This document shows, piece by piece, positions 17,401-26,730 of a DNA stretch of 36,066 nucleotides. Numbering within the stretch: the stretch's first letter is position 1; each line of letters begins with the position of its first letter. The DNA is from an uncultured Rhodospirillales bacterium. Its GTDB lineage: Bacteria; Pseudomonadota; Alphaproteobacteria; Acetobacterales; Acetobacteraceae. Below the pieces are notes generated by a model. The model worked only from the letters and a program-made list of their open reading frames with translations. It had not been told where the DNA came from and did not search any database. Made by a program: the position numbers and the translations under genes. The DNA is taken from NCBI GenBank assembly GCA_903844135.1, contig CAIMSN010000054.1:1-36066 (forward strand), given 5' to 3'.

Positions 17401-18566
17401 GTCGCATCCAGCAGCAGCGGCGCCGCGGCGAGCAGGGTCGGTTTCGGACCGGGAATGCGCAGCCCGTCGGCCGCGACATGCACCGTCAGCGGACCGCTGG
17501 CCTGCTGTCCGGAGAAGCGCGCGGTCAGGCCGTTCACCGCGGCGCCGTAGGCGGACAGGCCGTCGATCGCCAGCGTGCCCTGACCGGCCGGCGCCCTGGG
17601 GGTGCCGAGAAGATGCGCGTCGAGCGCCACCTTGCTCCAGGCGACCGACGGCAGCGGCTGCATCGCCGGCGCATGCAGCGCGACATTGATGTCGAAACGC
17701 GGGTCGAGCAGGTCGACGGTGCCGTTGGCGCCGAGCGAGAGCGGGCCGGCGGTCGCCGCCAGCGACAGGGCGTCGGCGGCGCGTGGTCCGTCGAGGTCGA
17801 GCTTGAGATGCAGCGGCGCGAGCTCGGGCAGGTGGCCGAGCGTGGCGACGAAGCCGCCGGCCGGATCGTCGATGGTCGCATGCAGACCGAGCCGGCCTGG
17901 CGTGACCAGGGTGGAGAGCGCGATGCTGCCCGGATGGTCGAGGCGCAGCAGCGTCAGCGCCAGATCGGTGTCCGGCAGGTCGCCGAGCGCTGCGCCGTCG
18001 AGGATCGGCGCCAGGTCGGCGATGCGCGCGTGGCCGTCGATGGCGGCGGCGACCGCCGTGCCGGCGACCGGCGCGGCGATGTCGAGCCGTCCGACGTGCA
18101 GACGGTCGATCAGGATGCCGAGATGCAGGCCGCTCTTCTGGCCTGGCCTCGAGGGCGGCGATGGCTTGGCGTTCGGATCGGACACCGGCAGGCGGGAGAC
18201 GACGATCCTGTCGGCCAGCGCGCGTTCGACATGGGCGGTTCGGGTCAGCAGGCGCAGCGGCGACCAGTCCAGCGTCAGATCATCGATCGACAGCCACGGA
18301 CCCTCGCTGTCGTCGATGTCGATGCGCGACGCGGTCAGCGCGTCGGGAAAGCGGCCGCCCAGCCCGTGCAGTTGCACCAGTCCGCCCGTGAGGGAGGCGG
18401 CCTGGCGTTCGATGAGTCGCCGGCCGGGGCCGGTATTGGCGCCGATCAGCACCACGGCCAGCACCAGCAGGACCAGCGCGACCGGCAGGCCGACCAGCAG
18501 CCCGGCGATCCAGCCGAGGATGCGCCAGGCAGAGCGCGACGGACGGGGCGAGGCGCTTTCGGCCAT
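14409..18566 (-). CDS. tamB: TamB, inner-membrane-anchored translocation/assembly module protein
   Basis: Giant AsmA/TamB-type protein of 1,385 residues that, with TamA, helps move lipids or outer-membrane proteins across the periplasm. An N-terminal anchor (residues ~13-42, LGWIAGLLVGLPVALVLLVL) precedes a long run of repetitive beta-helix sequence rich in Leu, Ala, Gly and Asp. The conserved C-terminal TamB (DUF490) domain is last, with GGKLHVGGTSASPQIGG, RGTFDLAG, LTFTKGRVGFNG and LSSTPPLPQDQVLALILFG. It ends in an aromatic residue, QFQY. The ATG (18566) shares a base with the tamA stop (TGATG) and has GGGGAGG seven bases upstream. A longer frame runs upstream over tamA but is only its shadow. 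Confidence 0.95.
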   Translation of the reverse strand: MAESASPRPSRSAWRILGWIAGLLVGLPVALVLLVLAVVLIGANTGPGRRLIERQAASLTGGLVQLHGLGGRFPDALTASRIDIDDSEGPWLSIDDLTLDWSPLRLLTRTAHVERALADRIVVSRLPVSDPNAKPSPPSRPGQKSGLHLGILIDRLHVGRLDIAAPVAGTAVAAAIDGHARIADLAPILDGAALGDLPDTDLALTLLRLDHPGSIALSTLVTPGRLGLHATIDDPAGGFVATLGHLPELAPLHLKLDLDGPRAADALSLAATAGPLSLGANGTVDLLDPRFDINVALHAPAMQPLPSVAWSKVALDAHLLGTPRAPAGQGTLAIDGLSAYGAAVNGLTARFSGQQASGPLTVHVAADGLRIPGPKPTLLAAAPLLLDATYDPHRPDRPLDLVLSHPLAGLTGHILTAQPLHGTLALTLPDLAPLAAAGGTDLQGHAAFDVGVSLDGQKANLKLDGRLAVTGGQPQAVGLIGQTGHLSLEAAKDGADLALRGLTLDGAALHLTASGTDRTNVLDTRFALVLPMLEHALPSLRGALSLTGTATGPTNDIAAHVDATGNPGTATMPTGPLHLIVDAQHLPGAPQGSIALTGTVDRAPLTLKAEAARLADGALHLTLDALDWKSAAGRADLTLPAGAKLPLGALSLKMARLRDLQPLLGQPVSGSVQAEVRTSQAAGAAPRVAIDLHADGGLQSASVGKLALAGTVLDPIASPSVDLRLDATGIRAGAIGGQAHATARGPQTALDIAAKADLVNLAGGPATLDAALRLDLPHTRLALSRLLATVKGETVRLQAPATIAFGASKSVDRLRLTVAPAGAALGASPATIDVAGEIMPRLALTARIANVTPALARPFAPTLDAAGVIEAEAHLTGTTARPEGTVHLTAGGLRLRSGPAASLPPASLLAELALAGGSARVAAHLNAGPSVALAVTGTAPLSATGPLALRADGTVDLKLANAILGAQGRQLDGQLALAMSVSGTAANPSLDGTLRLSNGQFQDFAQGVRLTAIDSLLRASGKSIAIDHLIAHAGDGTIQVSGSVGALAPGLPVDLRIVASKARPLSSDLLTATLDADIRAHGLAASRLDVGGSVTIDDAAINIPNALPPSVAQLDVIRPGDKPAPADTAPPLLIGLDVTLNAPGQIFVRGHGLDAELGGKLHVGGTSASPQIGGGFTLRRGTFDLAGISLTFTKGRVGFNGAGVGHKIDPTLDFVAQSVVNATIAQLNVGGYASAPKISLSSTPPLPQDQVLALILFGQDMKSLSPLQIAQIATALASLTGSGSGGFDPLGTVRKSLGLDRLAVGSGGSNNSGASVEAGKYVARGVYVGAKQATSGGGTQAQVQIDLTRRLKLLTTVGTGGATTGVITPENDPGSSVALKYQFQY

Positions 18567-20581
18567 CAGAACGCCTCCCCGAGGCCGATATACAGCTCGA
18601 AACTGTCGCCGCCCGGCGGCTTGTTCAGCGGCACCGCGACATCGAGCCGGATCGGCCCGATCGGCGTGTAGTAGCGCGCGCCGACGCCGGCGCCGATCCG
18701 CAGCGTGCCCTGGAACGGCGCGCTCGTGGTGCCGACCTGGCCGGCATCGGCGAACGCGGCGACGCCGAAGCTCTTGCCGATGCGCTGGCGGAACTCGATC
18801 GTGCCGGCATCGAGCGAGGTGCCGCCGACAGGATCGCCGTTGCCGAACAGCGGGCCGATGCCCTGGTACTTGAATCCGCGCACCGTGCCGCTGCCGCCGG
18901 CATAGAGCCGCTGGTCGGGCGGCAGGTCGAAGGTGGTGGCGCCCTGCACGCTGCCGACGATGCCGCGCACCGCGATCACGCTGCGGCCCGGCCGGGTCAG
19001 GCCGAAGCGGTTCAGGTCGAGATAGGTGGAGGCGGTGGCCTGCAGGATGGTGAAGAAGCTGTTGCCGCCCTGGTTGGTGACGCTGTCGGAGCCGCCGGCG
19101 GAGCCGAAGCTGTAGGTCGGCGTGGCGCCGAGCGAGACGCGGAAGCCGTGCGTCGGATCGTCGAGCGGATTGGCGAGGGCGGTGTTGTCGAAATTGGCGA
19201 ACAGCGGAACGAACGCCAGCGTGTAGCTGCGCGCCACGCCCTGCTGCAGGATGCGCTCCTGCTCGGCGCCGAGGCCTCCGGACACGCTCCATTGCTTCGA
19301 CAGCTTGCGGTTCACCAGCGCCCTGACCAGCAGCGCGGTCTGGTCGTAGGCCTGCAGATTCTGCTTCAGCCCCTCGACGCGCAGATCGAGCGACTGGTCG
19401 CGCCGGAAGAAATACGGCCGCAGCAGGTCGGCATAGACATCGTAGCCGAGTCCGTTCTGCGACGAGCCGCCGAGGCCGGTGATCAGCGCCACCAGGTCGA
19501 GCTTCTCGCCGTTGCCGAACAGGTTGTGATGGGTCCAGGTAACGCCGGCGCTGCCGCCGAGATCGGTCGAGAACCCCGCCTGCAGCGCTACCGTGTGACG
19601 CAGCGCCTCGGTGAAGTCGAACGTCAGCGGCACCGTCCCGTCCGGCGCCGCCGCCGTGGCGGCATTGACCGCGACGTCGGAGAACACGCCGGTGGAGGCG
19701 AGGTCCTGGCGCGCCGCCTCGATCGTGCTCGGCTGGTAGAGTTGCCCGGGATGGACCAGCAGCAGCTTGCGCACATAGGAGGCATGGACCTTGCGCAGCC
19801 CGTCGAGGCTGATGGCGCCGATATCCAGCCGCGGCCCCTCGCTGGCGGTGTAGGCGATATCGAGCGTCCCGCGGTCCGGGTGCAGCGTCGCCGTCGGCGG
19901 CTTGACCATGGCGAAGGCATGGCCGTCCTCCTGCAGGGCGGTCTGCAGCCGGCCGCCGGCCGCCAGCACGTCGGCGGCGATCGCCGGCTGGCCGGTCGCC
20001 AGACCGAACGCCGCATGCTCGGCCGGGGTGAGGCTCTCGCCCGGCTTGAGGGCGAGCGTCACCGCGCCGAGATGGAACAGAGGGCCCTTGTCGACCGCGA
20101 TCGTGACCAGTGCCGGCTGCCCGGCGGGCAGGGCGGAGAGCACGTCCGGCAGGGCCGGATCGTCGGCGCTGCGGCCGGCCACGGTGATGGCGATGTGTCC
20201 GGCATAGTAGCCGAAGCTCTCCAGCGCGGTGCGCAGCCTGGCATCGTCGGCCCGCGCCCGCCCGGCGAGCGCGAACGGGCTGACCGCCTGGGTCTTCTGC
20301 AGCGTGATGAGCCCGGACGACCCCTTCAGCGCCGCATCGATCGCCGAATCGCCGGTCGGCGCAAGGGTGGTCCGGTATGGGACCGGATCGGCACCGCGAA
20401 CGTCGCCTCCTGCGAAGGGAAGCGCCAGCAGCGCGAGAAGCGCCGGAAGCCCAGGCTGGTCGAAAAGCCGTCGGGGCGGAACGGTCGTGGCACGGATGCC
20501 AGCGGCGCGGTCAGTCAGGGCGTCGTCCTCACAAGCGGCCGGAATCCATACCGGGCGAACCCCTGTAGCACCCCACGACAT
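18566..20581 (-). CDS. tamA: TamA, outer-membrane Omp85-family barrel
   Basis: Outer-membrane partner of TamB, 671 residues. A hydrophobic signal core (about residues 46-62) is followed by POTRA-like domains (about 75-345) and an Omp85 barrel. The barrel contains GGSGTVRGFKYQG, corresponding to the conserved VRG(F/Y) lid-lock motif, and PIGPIRLDVAVPL near the end. The last residue is Phe, as expected for a BAM substrate. The ATG at 20581 leaves an unusually long 45-residue stretch before the signal core. Between it and the core I find no in-frame ATG, GTG or TTG, so this is the nearest canonical start. It is divergent from the acyltransferase gene with only about 35 bases between starts. Confidence 0.93.
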   Translation of the reverse strand: MSWGATGVRPVWIPAACEDDALTDRAAGIRATTVPPRRLFDQPGLPALLALLALPFAGGDVRGADPVPYRTTLAPTGDSAIDAALKGSSGLITLQKTQAVSPFALAGRARADDARLRTALESFGYYAGHIAITVAGRSADDPALPDVLSALPAGQPALVTIAVDKGPLFHLGAVTLALKPGESLTPAEHAAFGLATGQPAIAADVLAAGGRLQTALQEDGHAFAMVKPPTATLHPDRGTLDIAYTASEGPRLDIGAISLDGLRKVHASYVRKLLLVHPGQLYQPSTIEAARQDLASTGVFSDVAVNAATAAAPDGTVPLTFDFTEALRHTVALQAGFSTDLGGSAGVTWTHHNLFGNGEKLDLVALITGLGGSSQNGLGYDVYADLLRPYFFRRDQSLDLRVEGLKQNLQAYDQTALLVRALVNRKLSKQWSVSGGLGAEQERILQQGVARSYTLAFVPLFANFDNTALANPLDDPTHGFRVSLGATPTYSFGSAGGSDSVTNQGGNSFFTILQATASTYLDLNRFGLTRPGRSVIAVRGIVGSVQGATTFDLPPDQRLYAGGSGTVRGFKYQGIGPLFGNGDPVGGTSLDAGTIEFRQRIGKSFGVAAFADAGQVGTTSAPFQGTLRIGAGVGARYYTPIGPIRLDVAVPLNKPPGGDSFELYIGLGEAF

Positions 20582-20616
20582 TGTCGTCCCGCCCCTAATC
20601 ACGCTATGTGGACGCG

Positions 20617-21654
20617 ATGACGGCCGCCACCGGCAGCCACGGCAGGCGCTTGCGCCGGCCGCTGCCACACACCCTCCCTCGCCCCAAGGCGGCGCGCGCC
20701 GGGACCGGTTTCGCGGGCGGGCCGGCCGATCCGTCCGTCGAAAGCTGCCTGCCGCCGCCGTCGATCAGCACCAGGCTGGGCGGCAATATCAGGGTGGCAA
20801 GGCGGCTGGCGACGATCCTGGTCTGGACCGGGATCGCCATCCCGATCCAGTCGGTGCTGCTGATGCTGCCGGGACGCGCCAAGGTGCGGTTCGCCAGGAT
20901 CTACTGGTCCGTGGTGTGCCGCCTGCTCGGCATGCGGGTCAGGGTCCTGGGCCGGGCCGCCGGCGCGGCGACCGCCTCGTCCCGGCCGGCTGTTTCCCTC
21001 CATGCGCCGCGGCGTCCGATCATCTATGTCTGCAACCATTCCTCCTGGATCGACGTGCCGGTGGTGGGCGGACGGCTGTTCGCCTGCTTCGTCGCCAAGG
21101 AGGAGGTGGGCGGCTGGCCGGTGGTCGGCACCGTCGCCAGGCTGGGCCGCACCCTGTTCGTCAGCCGCCAGCGCAAGGCGACCGGACGCGAACGCGACGA
21201 CATGAGCCTGCGGCTGGCGGCCGGCGACGATCTGATCCTGTTCCCGGAGGGCACCAGCTCCGACGGGTCCAGGGTGCTGCCGTTCCATTCGAGCTTCTTC
21301 GCCGCCGCCAAGCCGAATGCCGCGCCCGGCTCCGGCGCCGCCTGCGATGCGGCGGCGCCGGAACGGCCCGCCGCGGCGCTGGTGCCGCTCGTGCAGCCTG
21401 TCTCGGTGGTCTACGACCAGCTCGGGTCGCTGCCGGTCGGACGCGCCAATCGCCCGGTGTTCTCCTGGTACGGCGACATGGATCTGGCCTCGCATTTCAT
21501 CAGGCTGGCGCGCTGGCGCGGCATGCGGGCCACCATCCTGCTGCATCCGGTGCTCGATCCGTCGGCGTTCGCCTCGCGCAAGGCGCTCTCCCAGGCAGCC
21601 TGGAGCGTGATCGCCGAGGGCGCGGCGTCGCTGCGGCAGAACCAGCTCTCCTGA
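20617..21654 (+). CDS. PlsC-like 1-acyl-glycerol-3-phosphate acyltransferase
   Basis: Lysophospholipid acyltransferase-superfamily protein of 345 residues, probably adding an acyl chain to lysophosphatidic acid at the inner membrane. The catalytic HX4D is in NHSSWID (His141, Asp146), and the acceptor-binding block is FPEGTSSDG (around residues 209-217). A hydrophobic segment near residues 65-85 (ATILVWTGIAIPIQSVLLML) can anchor it. The first ~50 residues are Arg/Pro-rich and unlike the family, so the true start may lie later; a GTG at 20608 is also possible. In alphaproteobacteria such a gene often precedes miaB, as here. An ornithine-lipid acyltransferase role cannot be excluded. Confidence 0.9.
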   Translation: MTAATGSHGRRLRRPLPHTLPRPKAARAGTGFAGGPADPSVESCLPPPSISTRLGGNIRVARRLATILVWTGIAIPIQSVLLMLPGRAKVRFARIYWSVVCRLLGMRVRVLGRAAGAATASSRPAVSLHAPRRPIIYVCNHSSWIDVPVVGGRLFACFVAKEEVGGWPVVGTVARLGRTLFVSRQRKATGRERDDMSLRLAAGDDLILFPEGTSSDGSRVLPFHSSFFAAAKPNAAPGSGAACDAAAPERPAAALVPLVQPVSVVYDQLGSLPVGRANRPVFSWYGDMDLASHFIRLARWRGMRATILLHPVLDPSAFASRKALSQAAWSVIAEGAASLRQNQLS

Positions 21655-21722
21655 TCCTCCGCTCCGGTCCGGCGGACGCGCAATCGTCATGTGAACCGGA
21701 GCGGCCGCCGCGACGTTTCCGC

Positions 21723-21751
21723 TTGACAGGCATGGCCACGATTTTGCCTGA
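21723..21751 (+). promoter_or_regulatory. Possible sigma-70 promoter for the miaB operon
   Basis: The 261-bp gap between the acyltransferase and miaB holds a perfect TTGACA (21723-21728). After 18 bases comes CCTGAT, a poor -10 match. No other good candidate is visible in the gap, and I see no gene there. Confidence 0.3.
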
Positions 21752-21915
21752 TCGAAACAACGGGGAGCGCGATGGCGAGGAGTCGCCGGACGCCGCCCCG
21801 AGCCCGGAGATCGATCGATCCGAACGCTTCCTCCGTCGTTCCCGAACCAGGCAGGCGCGTTCTGAACGCGGCCGCGCCCTTGACCGGCGGCGCACCCGCC
21901 ACGATTGCTGCGTGC

Positions 21916-23339
21916 ATGAGCAGCGATCAGACCTCCCCCGCCCCATCCGTGCCGTCGGTCGCGCCAGCGCCGAAGCGGCTTCACGTCATCACCTGGGGCT
22001 GCCAGATGAACGTGTACGACAGCGCCAGGATGGCCGACGTGCTGCGTCCGCTCGGCTACGGCCCGGCGAACGGCGCCGAGGATGCGGACATGGTGATCCT
22101 CAACACCTGCCATATCCGCGATCGCGCCACCGAGAAGGTGTTCTCGGAGCTGGGCAAGCTCAGGGTCGTCAAGGACGCGCGCGCGCGTCAGGGACGAGAG
22201 ACGGTGCTGGCGGTGGCCGGCTGCGTCGCGCAGGCCGAGGGTCAGGAGATCCTGGCCCGCGCGCCCTACGTCGACCTGGTGCTGGGGCCGCAGACCTATC
22301 ACCGTCTGCCGGAGATGGTCGCCCGCGCCGCGCGGGCCGGCGGCTCGGTGATCGAGACCGATTTCCCGGTCGAGCAGAAATTCGATTTCCTGCCGGACGA
22401 GGCCGCGCCGCAACTGCCCGGCGGGGTGACCGCGTTCCTGACCGTGCAGGAAGGCTGTGACAAGTTCTGCTCGTTCTGCGTCGTGCCCTACACGCGCGGC
22501 GCCGAGGCCAGCCGTGCGGTCGCCGCGGTGCTGGCTGAAGCGCGGCGCATGGTGGCCGGCGGGGTGCGCGAGATCAGCCTGCTCGGGCAGAACGTCAACG
22601 CCTATCACGGCGAGGGCCCGGATGGCGGGTCCTGGGGGCTCGACCGTCTGCTGTACGCGCTGGCCGAGATCCCGGGGCTGGCGCGGCTGCGCTACACCAC
22701 CTCGCATCCGCGCGACATGAGCGACGCGCTGATCGCCGCGCACCGCGATCTGCCGCAGTTGATGCCGTTCCTGCATCTGCCGGTGCAGTCGGGCTCGGAC
22801 CGCATGCTCGACGCGATGAATCGCGGCCACGACGCCGAGGACTATCGCCGTCTGGTCGGCCGCCTGCGCGACGCGCGGCCCGACCTCGCTTTCTCGTCGG
22901 ACTTCATCGTCGGCCATCCCGGCGAGACCGATGCCGATTTCGCCGCCACCCTTTCCCTGGTGCGCGAGACCGGCTTCGCGCAGGCCTATTCGTTCACCTG
23001 GTCGGCGCGTCCCGGCACGCCCGCCGCGAGCGCGCCGAACCGGGTCGCCGAGGCGGTGGCGCATGCCAGGCTGCTGGAGCTACAGGCTCTGATCCGCGCG
23101 CAGCAGGACCGGTTCAATGCCGACAGCGTCGGCCTGACGATGCCGGTGCTGTTCACCGGGCACGGCCGCAAGCCAGGCCAGCTCTCCGGCCGCAGCCCCT
23201 ATCTGCAGGCCGTCCATGCCGCCGGGCCAGACACGCTGATCGGCACCATCCGGCCGGTGACGATCACCGAGATGCTGACCAACTCCTTGACCGCGACCCT
23301 GAGTCCCGACGCCAACCCGATGCTGGAGAGAGCCTGCGC

Positions 23340-23343
<4 letters not shown>
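21916..23343 (+). CDS. miaB: tRNA-2-methylthio-N6-isopentenyladenosine synthase MiaB
   Basis: Radical-SAM methylthiotransferase that adds the 2-methylthio group to i6A37 in tRNA. It has 475 residues from the ATG at 21916. The N-terminal UPF0004 domain carries Cys29 (WGCQMN), Cys65 (NTCHIR) and Cys103 (AGCVAQ) for the auxiliary cluster. The radical-SAM CDKFCSFC gives Cys181, Cys185 and Cys188. [22 protein letters not shown] and [12 protein letters not shown] are typical MiaB blocks, and a TRAM domain ends the protein. The frame is open for 48 more codons upstream, but that stretch is low-complexity Arg/Pro and lacks family similarity. The stop overlaps the phoH start. Confidence 0.97.
23325..23330 (+). 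promoter_or_regulatory. Ribosome binding site supporting the TTG start of phoH
   Basis: GGAGAG lies nine bases before the TTG at 23340, inside the end of miaB. It supports the TTG, which overlaps the miaB TGA as TTGA, as the phoH start over in-frame ATGs further down. Confidence 0.5.
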
Positions 23344-24552
<1,209 letters not shown>

Positions 24553-24569
<17 letters not shown>

Positions 24570-25182
24570 TACCGATCGCCCTTCCGCGGCCGCGGCAGCA
24601 CCGGAACGGCGATCCCCGCACGACAAGCCGGGCAAGCGCGAGAAGCGCAAGAGACGCGAGAAACCCGAGAAACCCGGCAAGCGCGACAGGCGCAGCAGGC
24701 GGGCCGCGATCGTCGAGACCATGAGCGCCACGCTGGAGATCGTGGTGGCTGATCGCCGCTGGCGTCGCCTGGTGCCGAGCGTCGAACGGCTGGTGCGTCA
24801 GGCGGTCCTGGCCGGCGGCGGCGCCGGTTCGGTGGTGCTGGACAGAGATCTGCGCATCAGGCGGCTGAATGCCCGCCATCGCGGCAAGAACCGGCCGACC
24901 AACGTCCTGACCTTCGAGACGCCGCGCGGCGTCCCGGGGGGCGACATCATCGTGGCGCTGGAGACCGTGCGGCGCGAGGCGATCGCCGCCGGACGCCGGC
25001 CGCGACATCACCTGGCGCATCTTGTGGTGCATGGGGCGCTGCATCTGCGCGGCCACGATCACCACCGGGTCGGGGACGCACGACGCATGGAGATGCGGGA
25101 GACCAGGATCCTGCATCGTCTCGGCGTGCCGAATCCATGGAAGCCGCGACCGTCGCCGCTTTTGCCGGAGCCGTTTCGATGA
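24553..25182 (+). CDS. ybeY: Endoribonuclease YbeY with basic N-terminal extension
   Basis: Zinc-dependent RNase for 16S rRNA 3'-end maturation and ribosome quality control. It has 209 residues from the ATG at 24553. The family core begins near residue 57 (MSATLEIVV, an alternative start at 24721). It carries RPTNVLTFE and the metal motif [11 protein letters not shown] with His160, His164 and His170 as ligands, spaced as in E. coli YbeY. The first ~56 residues are a highly charged Lys/Arg/Glu tract with a small repeat (KPGKREKR...KPGKRDRR). This is not part of the usual ~150-residue enzyme. A ribosome binding site supports the longer form. The stop overlaps the next ATG as ATGA. Confidence 0.93.
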
Positions 25183-26162
25183 GCGGCGACGAGCAGCGGC
25201 CGGAGCCGCGCCGCTCGGGCGTGCTGGGCTGGCTCGCCCGCAAGCGCACCGACCAGGATCTGCGGGCGCGGGTCGCGGCCCTGGTGCGGGAGGCCGCCGA
25301 GGCTCCGCAGACCGACGGCGAAGTGCCGGAGCTGGACCGGCAGGAGCGCGTGCTGATCGCCAACGTGCTGCGCCTGCGCGGTACCACCGCGGACGACGTC
25401 ATGGTGCCGCGCGCCGACATCGTGGCGATGCCGGTGTCGATCAGTCTCGACGAGGCGCTGGCGACGATGAAGCGCGAAAACCATTCCCGCCTGCCGGTCT
25501 ATGGCGAGCAGCTCGACGACGTGGTCGGGATGGTGCACGTCAAGGATCTGGTCGCCTACGGTGGTCCGAGCGAGAGCTTCCGGCTGCAATCGATCCTGCG
25601 GCAGCCGCTGATGATCGCGCCGCAGACCCCGGTGCTGGACCTACTGCTGCAGATGCGGCTGCGCCGCATCCATCTCGCCCTGGTGATCGACGAATATGGC
25701 GGCATCGACGGGCTGGTGACGATCGAGGACCTGGTCGAGACCATCGTCGGCGACATCGCCGACGAGCATGACGAGCCGGACGTGCCGATGCTGGTCGAGC
25801 GCCATGACGGCACGTTCGATATCGACGCCCGCATGCCGGTCGAGGCGTTCGAGGCCAGGCTCGGTCCGGTCCTGACGGAGCAGGAACGCGAAAGCGACAT
25901 CGACACGGTCGGCGGGCTGGTGTTCAGCCTGGCCGGCCACGTACCGACCCGTGGCGAGGTAGTCAGCCACGAATCGGGACTGCAGTTCCGGATCATGGAT
26001 TCCGACCCGCGCCATATCCGCCGTCTGCGGGTACGGCGGCCGGTCGCCACGCCGGCGCCGGCCGACGCCGGCCCCGCGGAAGGATCCGGCGCGGCGGCTG
26101 GGCAGACCGCCTCCGAGCCATCCGGCGACGACCATGGCGGTCGGCTGGACGTCGCCTCGTGA
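25179..26162 (+). CDS. CorC/HlyC-type CBS-pair protein (YbeX-like)
   Basis: Cytosolic protein of 327 residues with two CBS domains and a CorC_HlyC C-terminal domain. [16 protein letters not shown] is the conserved entry to the first CBS unit (residues ~65-125), followed by [21 protein letters not shown]. The second CBS has the typical [20 protein letters not shown]. The C-terminal FAD-linked/transporter-associated domain carries FDIDARMPV and [19 protein letters not shown]. The ATG at 25179 overlaps the ybeY stop; a start 14 codons earlier lies inside ybeY. Relatives act in Mg/Co efflux or ribosome-linked stress tolerance. It is the last gene of the miaB-phoH-ybeY run. In related genomes lnt often follows, but not here. 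Confidence 0.94.
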   Translation: MSGDEQRPEPRRSGVLGWLARKRTDQDLRARVAALVREAAEAPQTDGEVPELDRQERVLIANVLRLRGTTADDVMVPRADIVAMPVSISLDEALATMKRENHSRLPVYGEQLDDVVGMVHVKDLVAYGGPSESFRLQSILRQPLMIAPQTPVLDLLLQMRLRRIHLALVIDEYGGIDGLVTIEDLVETIVGDIADEHDEPDVPMLVERHDGTFDIDARMPVEAFEARLGPVLTEQERESDIDTVGGLVFSLAGHVPTRGEVVSHESGLQFRIMDSDPRHIRRLRVRRPVATPAPADAGPAEGSGAAAGQTASEPSGDDHGGRLDVAS

Positions 26163-26175
26163 ACGGAGGCGATCC

Positions 26176-26197
26176 GGGCCGCCGTCCGGTCCGGCCC
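26176..26197. terminator. Weak hairpin between corC-like gene and HU gene
   Basis: GGGCC (26176-26180) and GGCCC (26193-26197) can pair across a 12-base loop in the 35-bp gap between tail-to-tail genes. The stem is short and there is no T-run. Confidence 0.3.
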
Positions 26198-26467
26198 TCA
26201 GACGGCCTTCTTCAGATTGGGGCTGGCCTTGAACCGGACCGTCTTGCCCGCCTTCACCTTCACGGGCTCGCCGGTGCGCGGATTGAGCGCCTTGCGCGCC
26301 TTGGTCTTGGCGACACGGAACGTGCCGAAAGACGGGAGGGTGAAGCCGCCTTCCTTCTTCATGCTCGAAACGATCGACGCCACGATATCGTCCGCAGCCC
26401 GGTTGGCCGCGACGCCGGTGCAGCCGAGCGAGTTCTGAATCGTCGCAGCTATAAAGGCTTTGCTCAT
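26198..26467 (-). CDS. HU-family DNA-binding protein
   Basis: Histone-like nucleoid protein of 89 residues, one domain. It has the bacterial HU/IHF architecture: a helical dimer core (MSKAFIAATIQ...DDIVASIVSSMKKEGG), the LPSFGTFRVAKTKAR strand and the arm sequence ALNPRTGEPVKVKAGKTVRFKASP, ending in LKKAV. NPRTGE sits at the arm, as in HU. The start ATG has GAGG five bases upstream. It is divergent from nothing close by and has its own AT-rich promoter region. Its role is DNA bending and compaction. Confidence 0.96.
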   Translation of the reverse strand: MSKAFIAATIQNSLGCTGVAANRAADDIVASIVSSMKKEGGFTLPSFGTFRVAKTKARKALNPRTGEPVKVKAGKTVRFKASPNLKKAV

Positions 26468-26490
26468 GTCAACCTCAAACGTTCGTTTAC

Positions 26491-26519
26491 CTTATTGGCA
26501 TGAATTGCAATAGCGTCAA
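26491..26519 (-). promoter_or_regulatory. Predicted promoter of the HU gene
   Basis: On the minus strand, TTGACG (26519-26514) is followed after 17 bases by AATAAG (26496-26491), about 25 bases before the start codon. The surrounding ~60 bases are much richer in A/T than the rest of the window, as expected for a strong housekeeping promoter. The rest of the 26468-26730 gap shows no gene. Confidence 0.5.
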
Positions 26520-26730
26520 AAAGCGTCGTAAGGCAACACTAATTTGTTGCGGAGACGCATTTTTCGACAGTCCCAGCGGCGCAGGGGCGTGCAGGTGCCG
26601 TCCCGACGCGGACATAACGCTGGAATGACGATCCGGGCGTTGGTCGCGAGCCACACTGCCATGTCGCCGCACGGCGCCTAAGCGGGCGACGGCGCATCAT
26701 CGCTCGGAGTCGCGGCCGACGGCGCCGGTC

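Noticed and set aside
21772-21915. 48-codon upstream extension of miaB
   Set aside because: Arg/Pro-rich and unlike MiaB N-termini; the ATG at 21916 gives normal family length.
26487-26672. 61-codon minus-strand frame upstream of the HU gene
   Set aside because: It covers the AT-rich HU promoter, has no ribosome binding site and no family resemblance.
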